A model generated the notes under the pieces. That model was not told where the DNA came from. It ran no database searches and was given only the letters and a program-made list of their open reading frames with translations. Positions 29,413 through 38,813 of a DNA stretch of 64,000 nt are shown here, piece by piece. The stretch spans positions 71,322-135,321 of the forward strand of contig NZ_BMMF01000006.1 of assembly GCF_014645695.1 (NCBI RefSeq), given 5' to 3'. The DNA comes from Salinarimonas ramus. GTDB taxonomy: Bacteria; Pseudomonadota; Alphaproteobacteria; Rhizobiales; Beijerinckiaceae. Each line of letters starts with the position of its first letter. Position 1 is the first letter of the stretch. Made by a program: the position numbers and the translations under genes.

Positions 29413-30506
29413 GGCGTGCGTCCCGCTTCGGCCGCCTCGATCCGCGGGCGGACCTCTTCGGCGAGGAGCACCATCGAGCGGCGCGCCAGCGCCAAGTCGG
29501 CCCAGTCGTGGCCCGCATAGAGGAGCGTGCCGAAGGGCCCGACCTCCTCGCGGAAGGCGAGGAGCTTCTCCGCGACGGCGTCCGGCGTGCCGTGGATCAC
29601 GAGCTCCTCGCAGACGTAGTCGAGCGTCACCGCCTCGTCGGGCATGTCGCGGTCCTTCTTGAACAGCTCGATACGGCCGTTCTTCTTCAGCTTGGTGAGG
29701 AGCTGCTTGTAATAATAGCGGTAGGGGCTGTCCGGGTCGGTGGCGTAGGCGCGCGCCGTCGCGGCGTCGTCGGCGACGAAGACGCTCTTGGCCACCCGCC
29801 AGGCGGCGTGCTCCGCCGGGCGGCCCACGCGCGCGCAGCCCTCCGCGTATTTCGGCCAATGGCTCGCGACCCAGGCCGGCATCAGGAAGTTTGCCGAGAT
29901 CGGCTCCCAGCCCCGCGCGGCGGCCTCGGTCACGCCCTTGGAGAACGGCGCGACGGCGGTGACGACGATGGGCGGATGCGGGCGCTGCAGCGGCTTCGGC
30001 AGCAGGCCCTGGCCGATCTCGCGCATCATCGTGCGCGCCGTCGAGACCGTCCAGTACTCGCCCGCGAGATCGTAGGGCGGCTCGCCCGCCCAGATGGCGA
30101 GCACCTGGTCGATGGCCTCGAGGAACATCGCGTTTCGGTTGGCGTCGAGATTGCCGAAGACCTCGGCGTCCGACAGGAGCCCGCCGGGGCTGATTCCGAA
30201 GATGAGGCGCCCGTCGAGCAGGTGGTCGAGCATCGCCACGTGCGCCGCCACCGCGGCGGGATGCGTGTTGGGCAGGTTCACCGTGCCGGTGCCGAGACGG
30301 ATCGAGCGGGTCGCCTCGATGAGGGTGGCGATGAAGATCATGCAGGAGGTGATGTTCTCGGCGGCGTCCGTCAGGTGCTCGCCGACATAGCCCTCCGTGA
30401 AGCCGAGCTCGTCGGCGAGCACGAAGGCCGCGCGGTCCTCGCGCAGGCATTGCCGCCAATCCTTGTCGAGCGGGTGGATCGGCATGGTGAAGAAGCCGAG
30501 CTGCAT
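29409..30506 (-). CDS. LLM class flavin-dependent oxidoreductase (luciferase-like)
   Basis: The 365-aa protein begins 'MQLGFFTMPIHP' and contains 'DELGFTEGYVGEHLTDAAEN', 'SIRLGTGTVNLPNTHPAAVA', 'LDHLLDGRLIFGISPGGL' and 'MPAWVASHWPKY', matching alkanal monooxygenase-like (limonene/nitrilotriacetate type) enzymes. It needs reduced FMN, which the nearby flavin reductase could provide. The downstream hydrolase suggests oxidation of a cyclic ketone or ester and opening of the product (inference). Its promoter region carries long inverted repeats. Confidence 0.87.
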   Translation of the reverse strand: MQLGFFTMPIHPLDKDWRQCLREDRAAFVLADELGFTEGYVGEHLTDAAENITSCMIFIATLIEATRSIRLGTGTVNLPNTHPAAVAAHVAMLDHLLDGRLIFGISPGGLLSDAEVFGNLDANRNAMFLEAIDQVLAIWAGEPPYDLAGEYWTVSTARTMMREIGQGLLPKPLQRPHPPIVVTAVAPFSKGVTEAAARGWEPISANFLMPAWVASHWPKYAEGCARVGRPAEHAAWRVAKSVFVADDAATARAYATDPDSPYRYYYKQLLTKLKKNGRIELFKKDRDMPDEAVTLDYVCEELVIHGTPDAVAEKLLAFREEVGPFGTLLYAGHDWADLALARRSMVLLAEEVRPRIEAAEAGRTP

Positions 30507-30573
30507 CGCGGATCCCTGGCCTCCGGTGCCTGACCTTGCGTCTTAACTTGATAGGGGCGGGGTCGCGGGCGTG

Positions 30574-30699
30574 GGAAATTATCATCGCTGCACGAGAGCA
30601 TCGCCTTTCCTGATGGCGCCTCCCGCCGCCCTCGCACCGCCCTTGCACCGTGCGGGTCATCAGGAATGCTGATGCGCGCCTGTCGCAGCGATGATTTCC
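30574..30699. promoter_or_regulatory. Nested inverted repeats in a divergent promoter region
   Basis: GGAAATTATCATCGCTGC (30574-30591) recurs as the reverse complement GCAGCGATGATTTCC (30685-30699; 3-base gap). Inside, TTCCTGATG (30607-30615) recurs as CATCAGGAA (30658-30666). The pairs are nested symmetrically between the monooxygenase operon (minus) and the Gfo/Idh/MocA operon (plus). They look like paired operator sites for one regulator acting on both. Confidence 0.6.
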
Positions 30700-30760
30700 G
30701 GCGCCCTCCCGCATCCGCTAGACGGGAAGGCGGGTCCGTCTGGAGCGGGAGGATGGCGAC

Positions 30761-31840
30761 GTGCGCACGGTCGAGGTCGCGGTGATCGGAACGGGATGGT
30801 GCGGCGGCATCCGCGCGGAGACTCTCGCGCGCTCCGCCCTCGTCGACAGGCTCCACCTGTGCGAGATCAGGTCCGATCGGCTGGCCGAGGTGGAGGAGTC
30901 GACCCGCCCCGCGACGGCGACCACGAATTATCGCGACATCGTCGAGAACGACGCGATCTCGGTCGTGTACATCTCGACGACGCCCGAATCGACGCACTAC
31001 CCCATCGCCCGCGACTGCCTGCGCGCCGGCAAGCACGTGCTCCTCGAGAAGCCTATCGCCATGGAGTTCTGGGAGGCGGACGAGCTGATCACGCTCGCGC
31101 GCCGGCAGAGCCTGAAGTTCACCATCGGCTATTCCCAGCGCTTCAACCCGAAGGTCGCCTACGCCAAGGCGCGGATCGCGGACGGGACGCTGGGGCGTGT
31201 GGTCAACGTCATGGTTAGCCGCCATCTCGCCCGCGGGCTCGGCAAGAAGATCGCCTCTCGCGTGAAGCTTTCCCCTGCGGCAATGGAATCGACCCACGAC
31301 CTCGACTTCGTCTTCTGGATGCTGGAGCCGGCCAAGCCCGTGCGCGTCTATTCGCAAGGCGCCTACGGCACCATGCGCGACGTCAACGGCTCCTACGACT
31401 GCATGTGGTCGACGGTGACGATGGACGACGGCTCCCTCGTCGTCATCGGCGGCGGCTGGAACCTGCCGCCGAGCTACCCGAACTTCTGCTCGACGTGGAT
31501 GGAGATCACGGGGACCGAGGGCGCGCTCTTCCTCGACGACACGCATCGGGACAATTGGCTCAACACCGTCTCGGAGGGCACGCGCTACCCGATGTCGACC
31601 ATGCCGGGCGAGCGGGTGGACCACGTCTTCGCCGGGCAGATGGGCCCCGAGACCATCCACTTCCTGGAATGCGTGCTGCGCGACCAGCCGGTCATGGTCG
31701 CCCCGGAGCATGCGCGCATGGTCATGGAGACCTACCGCGCCGCCGATCTCTCGGCGGAGACGGGCGCGCCCGTCGACCTGCCGCTCTCCAACGAGAGCAT
31801 CGCCGCCATCGCCGACATGAACGCGGCCGCGCGGCGATGA
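30761..31840 (+). CDS. Gfo/Idh/MocA family oxidoreductase (first copy)
   Basis: The 359-aa dehydrogenase has a Rossmann 'VAVIGTGWCGGIRAETLA', the family motif 'GKHVLLEKPIAM' (EKP) and the C-terminal half with 'HDLDFVFWML'. Such enzymes oxidise or reduce sugars and cyclitols with NAD(P). GTG at 30761 is preceded by GGGAGGA. It overlaps the following HIBADH-type gene by ATGA, making a two-gene operon divergent from the monooxygenase genes. Confidence 0.88.
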   Translation: MRTVEVAVIGTGWCGGIRAETLARSALVDRLHLCEIRSDRLAEVEESTRPATATTNYRDIVENDAISVVYISTTPESTHYPIARDCLRAGKHVLLEKPIAMEFWEADELITLARRQSLKFTIGYSQRFNPKVAYAKARIADGTLGRVVNVMVSRHLARGLGKKIASRVKLSPAAMESTHDLDFVFWMLEPAKPVRVYSQGAYGTMRDVNGSYDCMWSTVTMDDGSLVVIGGGWNLPPSYPNFCSTWMEITGTEGALFLDDTHRDNWLNTVSEGTRYPMSTMPGERVDHVFAGQMGPETIHFLECVLRDQPVMVAPEHARMVMETYRAADLSAETGAPVDLPLSNESIAAIADMNAAARR

Positions 31841-32730
31841 GCGTGCACCCGCGGGTCGGGGTGGTGGGGCTCGGGCGCATGGGCGCGGGCATCGCGCGCG
31901 TGCTCGACGAGGCCGGTCTCCTCCACGCCGTACGCGATCTCGACCGCACGGCGACGGCGGCTTTCGGCGAGGCGCGCGGCCGGCCGGAGGCGCTCCACGC
32001 CTGCGACGTGCTCCTCTTCGCCACCCCGACCACCGCCGACATCGAGACGGTGCTCGACGTCGAGCCCGATCTGCTCCAGGCGGTCGACGAGGGCCGCGTC
32101 CTCGTCGATCTCACCACCTCGCATCCCCGCGACGGCAGGCGCCTCGCCGCCCGCGTCGCGGCGCGCGGTGCGGGCTATCTCGACGCGGCCATGACCGGCG
32201 GCGCCGCAGCGGCTTCGTCGGGCACCCTGACGCTGATGGTCGGGGGCGAGGCTGCGATCCTCGAGCGGGCGCGACCGGCGCTCGATCCGATCGCGCGCAC
32301 GATCGTCCATGTCGGCCCAGTCGGCGCGGGCCAGACGATGAAGCTCGTCCACAACATGATCTGCCACACGATCTTCCTCGCCACCGCCGAGGGCTGCCGC
32401 GCCGCCGAGCGCGCCGGCATTCCGCTCGAGACCGCGCTCGCCGTGATCAACGCGGGCAACGCCCGCAGCTTCGTGAGCGAGCGGCGCTTTCCCGATCACG
32501 TCCTCTCGGGACGCTTCGACGGGCGCTCGCGCGTCGCCAATCTCGACAAGGACCTCGCCATGGGCGCCGATCTCATCGGCGAGGGAGGGCGGGCGGCGCC
32601 CTATGCGCGTCTCGCGACCGCGCTCCTCTCGGCGGCCCGGGAGCAGGGGATGGCCGAGGAGGATTTCACGCGGCTCTACCCGCATTACGACGCGCTCGCT
32701 GCCGCGCTCGAGGACGAGCCGGAGCGCTGA
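31837..32730 (+). CDS. NAD(P)-dependent oxidoreductase, 3-hydroxyisobutyrate dehydrogenase family (first copy)
   Basis: The 297-aa protein shows 'VGVVGLGRMGAGIARVL' (Rossmann), the substrate loop 'DAAMTGGAAAASSGTLTLMV', the catalytic Lys in 'GAGQTMKLVHNM', and 'LDKDLAMGADL'. This beta-hydroxyacid dehydrogenase family oxidises short hydroxyacids such as 3-hydroxyisobutyrate, glycerate or tartronate. It starts within the previous gene's stop codon. It ends 38 bp from the convergent tctC. Confidence 0.88.
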   Translation: MSVHPRVGVVGLGRMGAGIARVLDEAGLLHAVRDLDRTATAAFGEARGRPEALHACDVLLFATPTTADIETVLDVEPDLLQAVDEGRVLVDLTTSHPRDGRRLAARVAARGAGYLDAAMTGGAAAASSGTLTLMVGGEAAILERARPALDPIARTIVHVGPVGAGQTMKLVHNMICHTIFLATAEGCRAAERAGIPLETALAVINAGNARSFVSERRFPDHVLSGRFDGRSRVANLDKDLAMGADLIGEGGRAAPYARLATALLSAAREQGMAEEDFTRLYPHYDALAAALEDEPER

Positions 32731-32768
32731 GACCGGCGCGGCGGTCATGCCGCCGCGCCGTCGGCGCC

Positions 32769-33713
32769 TCAGAACGAGTCCACCAGCGCGCGGTAGCGCT
32801 CGGCCTGACGACCGCGGACCTCGTCGTACTCGGCCCCGCCCATCAGGTCGGTGTTCTCGCCGAGCCGCTCCATCAGCGTCTGGTAGGTCGGGTCCTCGTC
32901 GAGCTTGGAGAAGGCGTCCCGCAGCACGGCGAGGCGGTCCTCCGGCACGCCGGCGGGCGCGAGCACGACGCGGTGCATGATGCCGATCTCGGAGACGTCG
33001 CCGTAGCCGAGCTCGTCGGTGGTCGGAACGCCCTCGACCGGCGAGGTCTCGCCGACGGCGAGCAGCGGGCGCAGGTCCTGGCCCGAGAGCACCGAGGGGA
33101 AGGCGAAGGTGAAGTCGATGTCGCCCGCGAGCAGCGCCTGGATCACGGGCCCGCCGCCCTGGTAGGGGATCAGCGTCGGCTGCACCTCGACCGCCTGCAT
33201 CAGCGCCAGCCCCGGCACCATGAACGCGCCCCAATTGCCGCTGTGGCCGAAGCGCAGGTCGCCCGGGTTCTCGCGCCCGTGCGCGACGAGATCCTCGAAG
33301 GTGGCGAAGGGGCTGTCCCCGCGCACGACGAGGATCGGCTGCGCCGTGTTGGGCCGCGCCACCGAGACGAAGTCCTCGTTGGGCTCGTAGGGCAGGTCGG
33401 TGACGAATTGCTGCAGCTGGTCGATGAAGTTGTGCGTGAAGATGAGGGTGTGCCCGTCCGCCGGCGCCTGCGCGGCGGCGGCCGTGCCCGTCTGGCCGCC
33501 GGCGCCCGGCATCAGCTGCACGACGACGGGCTGTCCCAGGATGCCCGGCAGCACGGACGTGATCACGCGGGCGTTGAGGTCGTGCGATCCGCCGGCGCCG
33601 AGCGGGATGATCATGGTGATCGGGCGCTCGGGGAAGGTCTGCGCCGTCGCCGGCGTGGCGGCGAGGCCGACCATCGCGGCCAGCGCGACGAAAGTGGTCT
33701 CGAGAAGTCTCAT
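32769..33713 (-). CDS. tctC: Tripartite tricarboxylate transporter substrate-binding protein (TctC type)
   Basis: The 314-aa protein has a Sec signal (LLETTFVALAAMVGLAATPATA) and the TctC/Bug pattern: 'FPERPITMIIPLGAGGSHDL', 'VVVQLMPGAGGQTGT', 'LPYEPNEDFVSVARPN' and 'GAFMVPGLALMQA'. It captures a carboxylate in the periplasm for TctAB. A near-perfect AGGAGG precedes the ATG, which overlaps the tctA stop (ATGA). Gene order is tctB-tctA-tctC. Confidence 0.92.
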   Translation of the reverse strand: MRLLETTFVALAAMVGLAATPATAQTFPERPITMIIPLGAGGSHDLNARVITSVLPGILGQPVVVQLMPGAGGQTGTAAAAQAPADGHTLIFTHNFIDQLQQFVTDLPYEPNEDFVSVARPNTAQPILVVRGDSPFATFEDLVAHGRENPGDLRFGHSGNWGAFMVPGLALMQAVEVQPTLIPYQGGGPVIQALLAGDIDFTFAFPSVLSGQDLRPLLAVGETSPVEGVPTTDELGYGDVSEIGIMHRVVLAPAGVPEDRLAVLRDAFSKLDEDPTYQTLMERLGENTDLMGGAEYDEVRGRQAERYRALVDSF

Positions 33714-35308
33714 CCCTGTCCTCCTGTGCTTCGATTGAGATCGACGCGGGCGTTTCCGTCCGTCTCGGTGCCCTCTTGCGGGGCGTTGGCGTCCACCTTG
33801 CTCGCGCTCTCCCGGCCCAGCGCGCGCATGCGGCGGTGCTGGCGCACGAGGATCCATGCGGTGAGGAGAGGCGCGAGCAGGAGGACGGCGATGGTGATGG
33901 GGCGCTCGCCGACGAGGTAGCCGGCGACGTCCCCGCGTGCGAGGAGCACCGTCTGCCCCACCGCGTATTCGAGCGGCGGCGTGAGGATGAAGCCCATGAC
34001 GAGGGGGCTCACGTCGAAGGCGAGCTTTCGCGCCACGTAGCCCACGACGCCGAAGCCGATCATGAACCACAGGTCCATGGGGTTCGAGCGGTAGACGTAG
34101 GTACCGCCCACGGCGAAGAGCAGCATCAGGGGCACGAGATAGGCCTTGTCGATGCTCACGATGCGCGCGAACAGCGGCATCAGCACCCAGCCGATGAGCA
34201 GCATCAGCACGCAGGCGATGAGCATCGAGCCGAGGATGGCGTAGACGAGCACGCCCTGCTCCTCGAAGAGCTGCGGCCCGGGGCGCAGCCCCTGCGCCAC
34301 GAAGGCGCCGAGCAGGATCGCCGTGATGTTGTCGCCGGGGATGCCCAGCGTGAGGAGCGGCACCATGGTGGGGCCGTTGACCGCATTGTTCGCCGCTTCG
34401 GGCGCCGCGACGCCGTCGAGCTCGCCCTTGCCGTAGCGCGAGGGGTCCTTCGCCGCGTTGCGCGCGGCGGAATAGCCCATGAAGGCGGCGACCACCTGGC
34501 CGACGCCGGGGATCATGCCGATCGTGCCGCCGATGAGCGTCGAGCGCAGGATCGTGCGCCGCGAGGCCGTGATCTCGCGCCAGGTGAGCGGATCGCCCTC
34601 CGCGCGGGTCTGGCGGGCCTCGACGAAGCTCGCCTTGCGGCTCTCGAGCGCGAGCAGGATCTCGGGGATGGCGAACAGCCCGATGATGAGCGGCAGGAGG
34701 TCGATGCCGGCCTGGAGCTGGTGGAAGCCGAAATCGAAGCGCGCGAGCGCGCCGATCGGGTCCTGCCCGATCATCGCCAGGAAGGCGCCGACGAGGAGCA
34801 TCACGAGCCCCTTGATCGGCGAGCCCGAGGCGGTCACCGCGATGACGAGGAGGCTCAGCAGCAGGATCGCCGCCACTTCCGGCGGGCCGATCAGGAGCGC
34901 GATCGCCGCGATGGCGCCGATGACGAGGATCGTCGCGAAGGAGGAGAGGAAGTCGCCCACCGCGGACGCGACGAGCGCCATCTCGAGCGCCTTGCGGGAC
35001 TGTCCTTTGCGCGTGAGCGCGGGACCGTCGAACGTGGTGGCGACGGAGGCGCCCGTGCCGGGGATGTTGACGAGGATCGCCGGGATCGAGCCGCCGAAGA
35101 TGCCGCCCTTGTAGACGCCGATGAGGAAGGGGATGCCCACGATCGGCTCGAGGAAGAAGGAGATCGGCAGGACGATCGCCATCGCCATGACGGTGGTGAA
35201 GCCGGGCAGGGCGCCCACCAGCATGCCGAGCACGAGCCCGCCGCAGATCATCAGGAGCACGTCGAGGCGAAGGAGCAGCTCGGTCGCGGCGAGGAGCGTA
35301 TCGAGCAT
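33710..35308 (-). CDS. tctA: Tripartite tricarboxylate transporter large membrane subunit (TctA)
   Basis: The 532-aa integral membrane protein has about 12 helices and the TctA signature segments 'LVGALPGFTTVMAMAIVLPI', 'GGSIPAILVNIPGTGASVAT' and 'GMIPGVGQVVAAFMGYSAAR', 'VPLLTLGIPGDNITAILLGA'. It forms the channel for Na+- or H+-coupled carboxylate uptake with TctB. It starts 3 bases after tctB stops. A hydrophilic C-terminal tail (~40 aa) is somewhat longer than usual. Confidence 0.93.
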   Translation of the reverse strand: MLDTLLAATELLLRLDVLLMICGGLVLGMLVGALPGFTTVMAMAIVLPISFFLEPIVGIPFLIGVYKGGIFGGSIPAILVNIPGTGASVATTFDGPALTRKGQSRKALEMALVASAVGDFLSSFATILVIGAIAAIALLIGPPEVAAILLLSLLVIAVTASGSPIKGLVMLLVGAFLAMIGQDPIGALARFDFGFHQLQAGIDLLPLIIGLFAIPEILLALESRKASFVEARQTRAEGDPLTWREITASRRTILRSTLIGGTIGMIPGVGQVVAAFMGYSAARNAAKDPSRYGKGELDGVAAPEAANNAVNGPTMVPLLTLGIPGDNITAILLGAFVAQGLRPGPQLFEEQGVLVYAILGSMLIACVLMLLIGWVLMPLFARIVSIDKAYLVPLMLLFAVGGTYVYRSNPMDLWFMIGFGVVGYVARKLAFDVSPLVMGFILTPPLEYAVGQTVLLARGDVAGYLVGERPITIAVLLLAPLLTAWILVRQHRRMRALGRESASKVDANAPQEGTETDGNARVDLNRSTGGQG

Positions 35309-35311
35309 GGC

Positions 35312-35824
35312 TCAGAACCCGAAGGTCGGCGGCAGCGAGACGCCCAGCACGCGCGTGAACAGCACGTAGATCGCGACCGGCGCGCCGATCGAGACCAGGG
35401 CGATGCCGACGACGCTGCGCGAGCCGTAATAGGACGAGACGATCGCCGCGACGGCGGCGCTCGCGCCGACATAGCCCACGGGGCGCAGCAGCGCGACGTA
35501 GCCGATCATCGCCGCGAGCACGACGCCGAGGTTGAGCCAGGCGCCGCGGGGGAGCGCCGCGAACGGGTTCGTCGAGCCCATCCTGAGGCTCGCCACCGCG
35601 TAGACGAGGCCCACCGCGACGAAGGCGCCGGCGACCAGGGAGGGAAACAGCTCGGGGCTCAGGCCCGTGGGCTCGAGCCCGAAGAGGCGCGGCGGCTCGT
35701 CGATCTCGCTGGGGATCGCCACGAAGATGCCCACGCCCAGAGCCACGACCCCGAGCGCGACGAGGGTGTCGATGTTCGCGGCGGGACGCGCCGCGCGTTC
35801 CCGTCCGGCGTTCGGCTGGCTCAA
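35312..35824 (-). CDS. tctB: Tripartite tricarboxylate transporter small subunit (TctB)
   Basis: The 170-aa protein has four hydrophobic segments ('IDTLVALGVVALGVGIFVAI', 'LVAGAFVAVGLVYAVASL', 'LGVVLAAMIGYVALLRP', 'ISIGAPVAIYVLFTRVLGVS'-like 'VSIGAPVAIYVLFTRVLGVS') and ends 'LPPTFGF', as small TctB subunits usually do ('LP.g'). It leads the tct operon. The 134-bp gap before it (35825-35958) contains CCGATTATATTCGG, a near-palindrome that could be an operator. Confidence 0.88.
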   Translation of the reverse strand: MSQPNAGRERAARPAANIDTLVALGVVALGVGIFVAIPSEIDEPPRLFGLEPTGLSPELFPSLVAGAFVAVGLVYAVASLRMGSTNPFAALPRGAWLNLGVVLAAMIGYVALLRPVGYVGASAAVAAIVSSYYGSRSVVGIALVSIGAPVAIYVLFTRVLGVSLPPTFGF

Positions 35825-35958
35825 GCGCTCCTCCCCTCCGCGATATGCCGCGGCTCGTTATTTGTTTCGCGCCCGATCGATACTAGCTCAAGCTTCACAT
35901 GACGCTACGGCGCTCGCCGATTATATTCGGTAATGGCGACTTGCATGTTTCCTGATAC

Positions 35959-36855
35959 TCAGCCCGTTGCGGCCGCTATCCTCAACGCGACGAAGACGAT
36001 CACCGGCAGCGCGGCGAGGGTGCCCAGCGTCGAGACCACGATGACGCCGGCGATCCGCTCGGGCGATCGCCCGAAGCGCTCGGCGAAGATCACGCTCACG
36101 ATCGCCGCAGGCATGGTGGCCATGACGAAGACGACGCCTGCCTGGGCGCCCTCGAGGCCGAGCGCCGCGATGGTCGCGAGCGCGCCGACGGCGCCGGCCG
36201 AGAGCCGCAGGACCGCCATGCCCGAGGCGATGCGCAGGTCCGCCACCTTCATCTTGGCGAGCGAGACGCCCAGCAGGAGCAGCATGCTCGGGATCACGAT
36301 GCCGCCGACGAGCGTCGTCGTGCGCTCGATCCAGGTCGGCGCGCGCAGATCCGCGACAAGGAGCGCCACCGAGACCGCGCTCGCCCACACGACCGGCTGG
36401 CGCACCAGCGAGGCGACCTCGACGCGCCCGGCGCTGACGACGAGGCCCAGCGTGTTCTGCGAGATCGATGTCACGAGAAAGACGACGATCCCGAAGGTCA
36501 GCCCGTCGGGCCCGAAGACCATGGCGCAGAGCGGCAGGCCCATGTTGCCGGTGTTCCCGAACATCGCCGTCATCAGCCAGGTGTGGAGCGGCAGGCCGGC
36601 GATCCGCAGGACGACGATGCCGACGAGGGTCGCCACCGCGATCACGCAGGCGGCCGCGAGCGCGATGGCGCCCACCGCCGCGGGCGAGACCTCGGCCGTC
36701 GTCAGCGTCGAGAAGATCAAGCAGGGCGTGCCGATGCGCAGGACGAGGGAGCCGATGGTCGGGCTGTCGAAGGGCAGGCCGAGGCGCGCCCAGGCGAAGC
36801 CGATCGCGATGATCGCGAGGACCGGGGCGACGGTCGCGAGGATCTCGAGGATCAT
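35959..36855 (-). CDS. AEC family transporter (auxin efflux carrier-like)
   Basis: The 298-aa membrane protein has about 10 helices with the AEC pattern: 'LAIIAIGFAWARLG', 'LRIGTPCLIFSTL', 'TAMFGNTGNMGLPLCAMVFG' and 'VIPSMLLLLGVSLAKM'. Relatives export or import malonate or other small carboxylates. Its place between a dehydrogenase and tct genes suggests transport of the same carboxylate. Confidence 0.87.
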   Translation of the reverse strand: MILEILATVAPVLAIIAIGFAWARLGLPFDSPTIGSLVLRIGTPCLIFSTLTTAEVSPAAVGAIALAAACVIAVATLVGIVVLRIAGLPLHTWLMTAMFGNTGNMGLPLCAMVFGPDGLTFGIVVFLVTSISQNTLGLVVSAGRVEVASLVRQPVVWASAVSVALLVADLRAPTWIERTTTLVGGIVIPSMLLLLGVSLAKMKVADLRIASGMAVLRLSAGAVGALATIAALGLEGAQAGVVFVMATMPAAIVSVIFAERFGRSPERIAGVIVVSTLGTLAALPVIVFVALRIAAATG

Positions 36856-36902
36856 GGGCGCTCGGCCGTCATCTGCGCTCGGGCGTCATCTGCGTGCCGC
36901 GC

Positions 36903-37781
36903 TCATGGCCGCTCGCAGCCGGCGAGGCGCTCCATCACCTTGCACACGACCGCGGCGTCGAGATGGGCGAGCCCCTGCGCCTGCGCCGCGCGGTAGAACT
37001 GCACCGCGAGCTGGTAGAGCGGGATCGGCGCGCCGACGCTCGCCGCGTGATCGGCGATGAGGGGCGCGTCCTTCAAGGGAACGGACATGTTCATGCCCTC
37101 GCGGGCATAGTCGCCGGCGGCCATCATCGCGCCGCGCACGTCGAACATGGCCGAGCTCGAGCCCGAGCCGGCGATGGCCTCGTGGAAGGCCACCGGGTCG
37201 AGGCCGGACTTCATGGCGAGCACCATGGCCTCGGCCGCGACCGTGTTGTGGACGAGGTTGAGGATGTTGCCGCACAGCTTCGTCTTGATGCCGTTGCCGA
37301 AGGGACCGACGTAGAGCTCCTTGCGGCAGAAGGCCGAGAGCGCGCCGCGAACCGCCTCGTAATCTGCCCGCTCCCCGCTGCAGAAGGCGGTGAGCTTGCG
37401 CTCGAGCGCCATGATGCGGTTGCCGCTCACGGGGCAATCGAGCACGCCCCAGCCGCTGCGCGCGAGAGGCTCGCGGGCGCGCTCCTTGTCGGCGACGGAG
37501 AAGGTGCCGAGCTCGACGAGGATGCGGCCCTCGCCGGGCATCCGGGCGAGATCGGCCGCGACCGCCTGGAGCGCCGCGGCGGACGCGAGGCAGACGAAGA
37601 CGATCGGCGCGTCCGCGGCGGCGCGTGTATCCTCCACGATCTCGACGCCGACGTCTGCGGCGGCTTGGCGCGCCGCCTCGCTCGTGTCGGCGCCGCGCAC
37701 GCGAAAGCCGCCCTCGACGAGGTTCTTGGCGATCGCGGAGCCCAGGACCCCGAGCCCGATGAAGCCGACTTCGTCCGTCAT
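36903..37781 (-). CDS. NAD(P)-dependent oxidoreductase, 3-hydroxyisobutyrate dehydrogenase family (second copy)
   Basis: The 292-aa protein shows 'VGFIGLGVLGSAIAKNL', 'GVLDCPVSGNRIMALERKLT', the catalytic Lys region 'GNGIKTKLCGNILNLVHNTV' and 'MSVPLKDAPLIADHA'. Same family as the 31837 gene but clearly diverged. It lies 18 bp downstream of the second Gfo/Idh/MocA gene, repeating the pairing seen at 30.8-32.7 kb in the opposite gene orientation. Confidence 0.88.
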   Translation of the reverse strand: MTDEVGFIGLGVLGSAIAKNLVEGGFRVRGADTSEAARQAAADVGVEIVEDTRAAADAPIVFVCLASAAALQAVAADLARMPGEGRILVELGTFSVADKERAREPLARSGWGVLDCPVSGNRIMALERKLTAFCSGERADYEAVRGALSAFCRKELYVGPFGNGIKTKLCGNILNLVHNTVAAEAMVLAMKSGLDPVAFHEAIAGSGSSSAMFDVRGAMMAAGDYAREGMNMSVPLKDAPLIADHAASVGAPIPLYQLAVQFYRAAQAQGLAHLDAAVVCKVMERLAGCERP

Positions 37782-37799
37782 TTGCGAAGGATCTCCCGG

Positions 37800-38789
37800 T
37801 CAGACGGTCTCGATCGCCCCGCTCGCGGCGGAGCGGGTGACGGCCTCGAAGGTGCGCACGTTCGCCTCCATCTCGTCGAGGGTGACGGGGTAGGGCGCCT
37901 CGCCGCGCAAGGCGGCGGCGAAGGCGTCGAGGTTGTCGCGCACGGCCGGATGCGGCGGCCAGAAGGTGGAGACGCGCTCGCCCCCGCGCAGGCATTCCTC
38001 GACGTCCCAGCCGCTCGGGCTCTCGGGATGGGTGCGGTCGCGGATCTCGATCCAGCCGCGCGAGCCGTAGACGGCGAAGCGTCCGACGAAGGGTGTCGCG
38101 AGGAGCGCCGTGATCGTGGCGCTCGCCCCGCCGGGGAAGGCGACGGTGACGCTGAGCGTATCGCCGTTGGCGAAGCTGCTGCCGCGAGTCGCGAGCCTTG
38201 CCCAGACTCGATCGGGACGTCCCAGGACGGCGATGGCGAGGTCGACCATGTGGATGCCCGTCGCCGAGAGCGGGCCGACCGGCGCCTCGCTCGGCGAGAG
38301 ACGCCAATTGTCGGGCGGGAGCGAAAGGAACTTGTCCTGGCTGAAATTGCCCTCCACCGCGAGGATCGTGCCGATCTCGCCGGCCGCGATGCGCTCTCGA
38401 AGCTTGCGGATCGCCGGCTCGAAGCGCCGCTCGTGGCCGATGCCGAGCACGATGCCCGCGCGCCGCACGGCCGCGAGCGCCCGCTCGGCCTCCGCGGCCG
38501 TCGTGCACAGGGGCTTCTCGCAGAAGACGTGCTTGCCCGCGGCCGCCGCGATCTCGATCTGCTCGGCATGGAAGCGGTGGGGCGAGCACAAGAGGACGGC
38601 GTCGACGTCCGCCCGCGCGCAGGCCGCGCGCAGATCGTCGACGACCGCGAGGCCCAGCGCCTCGCCCGCCTCGCGGCCGGCGGGATGCGGGTCGACGGCG
38701 AGGATCGGCCGAAGCGTCTCGCTGTCGGCGAGCGAGCGCGCCAGCGTCCGGCCCCACCATCCCATCCCGACGATCGCCACGCGCGTCAC
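37800..38789 (-). CDS. Gfo/Idh/MocA family oxidoreductase (second copy)
   Basis: The 329-aa protein begins VTRVAIVGMGWWGRTLARSL and contains 'GKHVFCEKPLCTTAAEAERAL' (EKP motif) and 'ATGIHMVDLAIAVLGRP'. GTG at 38789 is chosen because AAGGAG lies six bases upstream; an ATG 12 codons earlier is less likely. It leads a six-gene minus-strand set (this gene, HIBADH type, AEC, tctB, tctA, tctC) divergent from a LysR regulator. Confidence 0.87.
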   Translation of the reverse strand: MTRVAIVGMGWWGRTLARSLADSETLRPILAVDPHPAGREAGEALGLAVVDDLRAACARADVDAVLLCSPHRFHAEQIEIAAAAGKHVFCEKPLCTTAAEAERALAAVRRAGIVLGIGHERRFEPAIRKLRERIAAGEIGTILAVEGNFSQDKFLSLPPDNWRLSPSEAPVGPLSATGIHMVDLAIAVLGRPDRVWARLATRGSSFANGDTLSVTVAFPGGASATITALLATPFVGRFAVYGSRGWIEIRDRTHPESPSGWDVEECLRGGERVSTFWPPHPAVRDNLDAFAAALRGEAPYPVTLDEMEANVRTFEAVTRSAASGAIETV

Positions 38790-38813
38790 GGCATGCTCCT
38801 TCGATCGGCTCTC

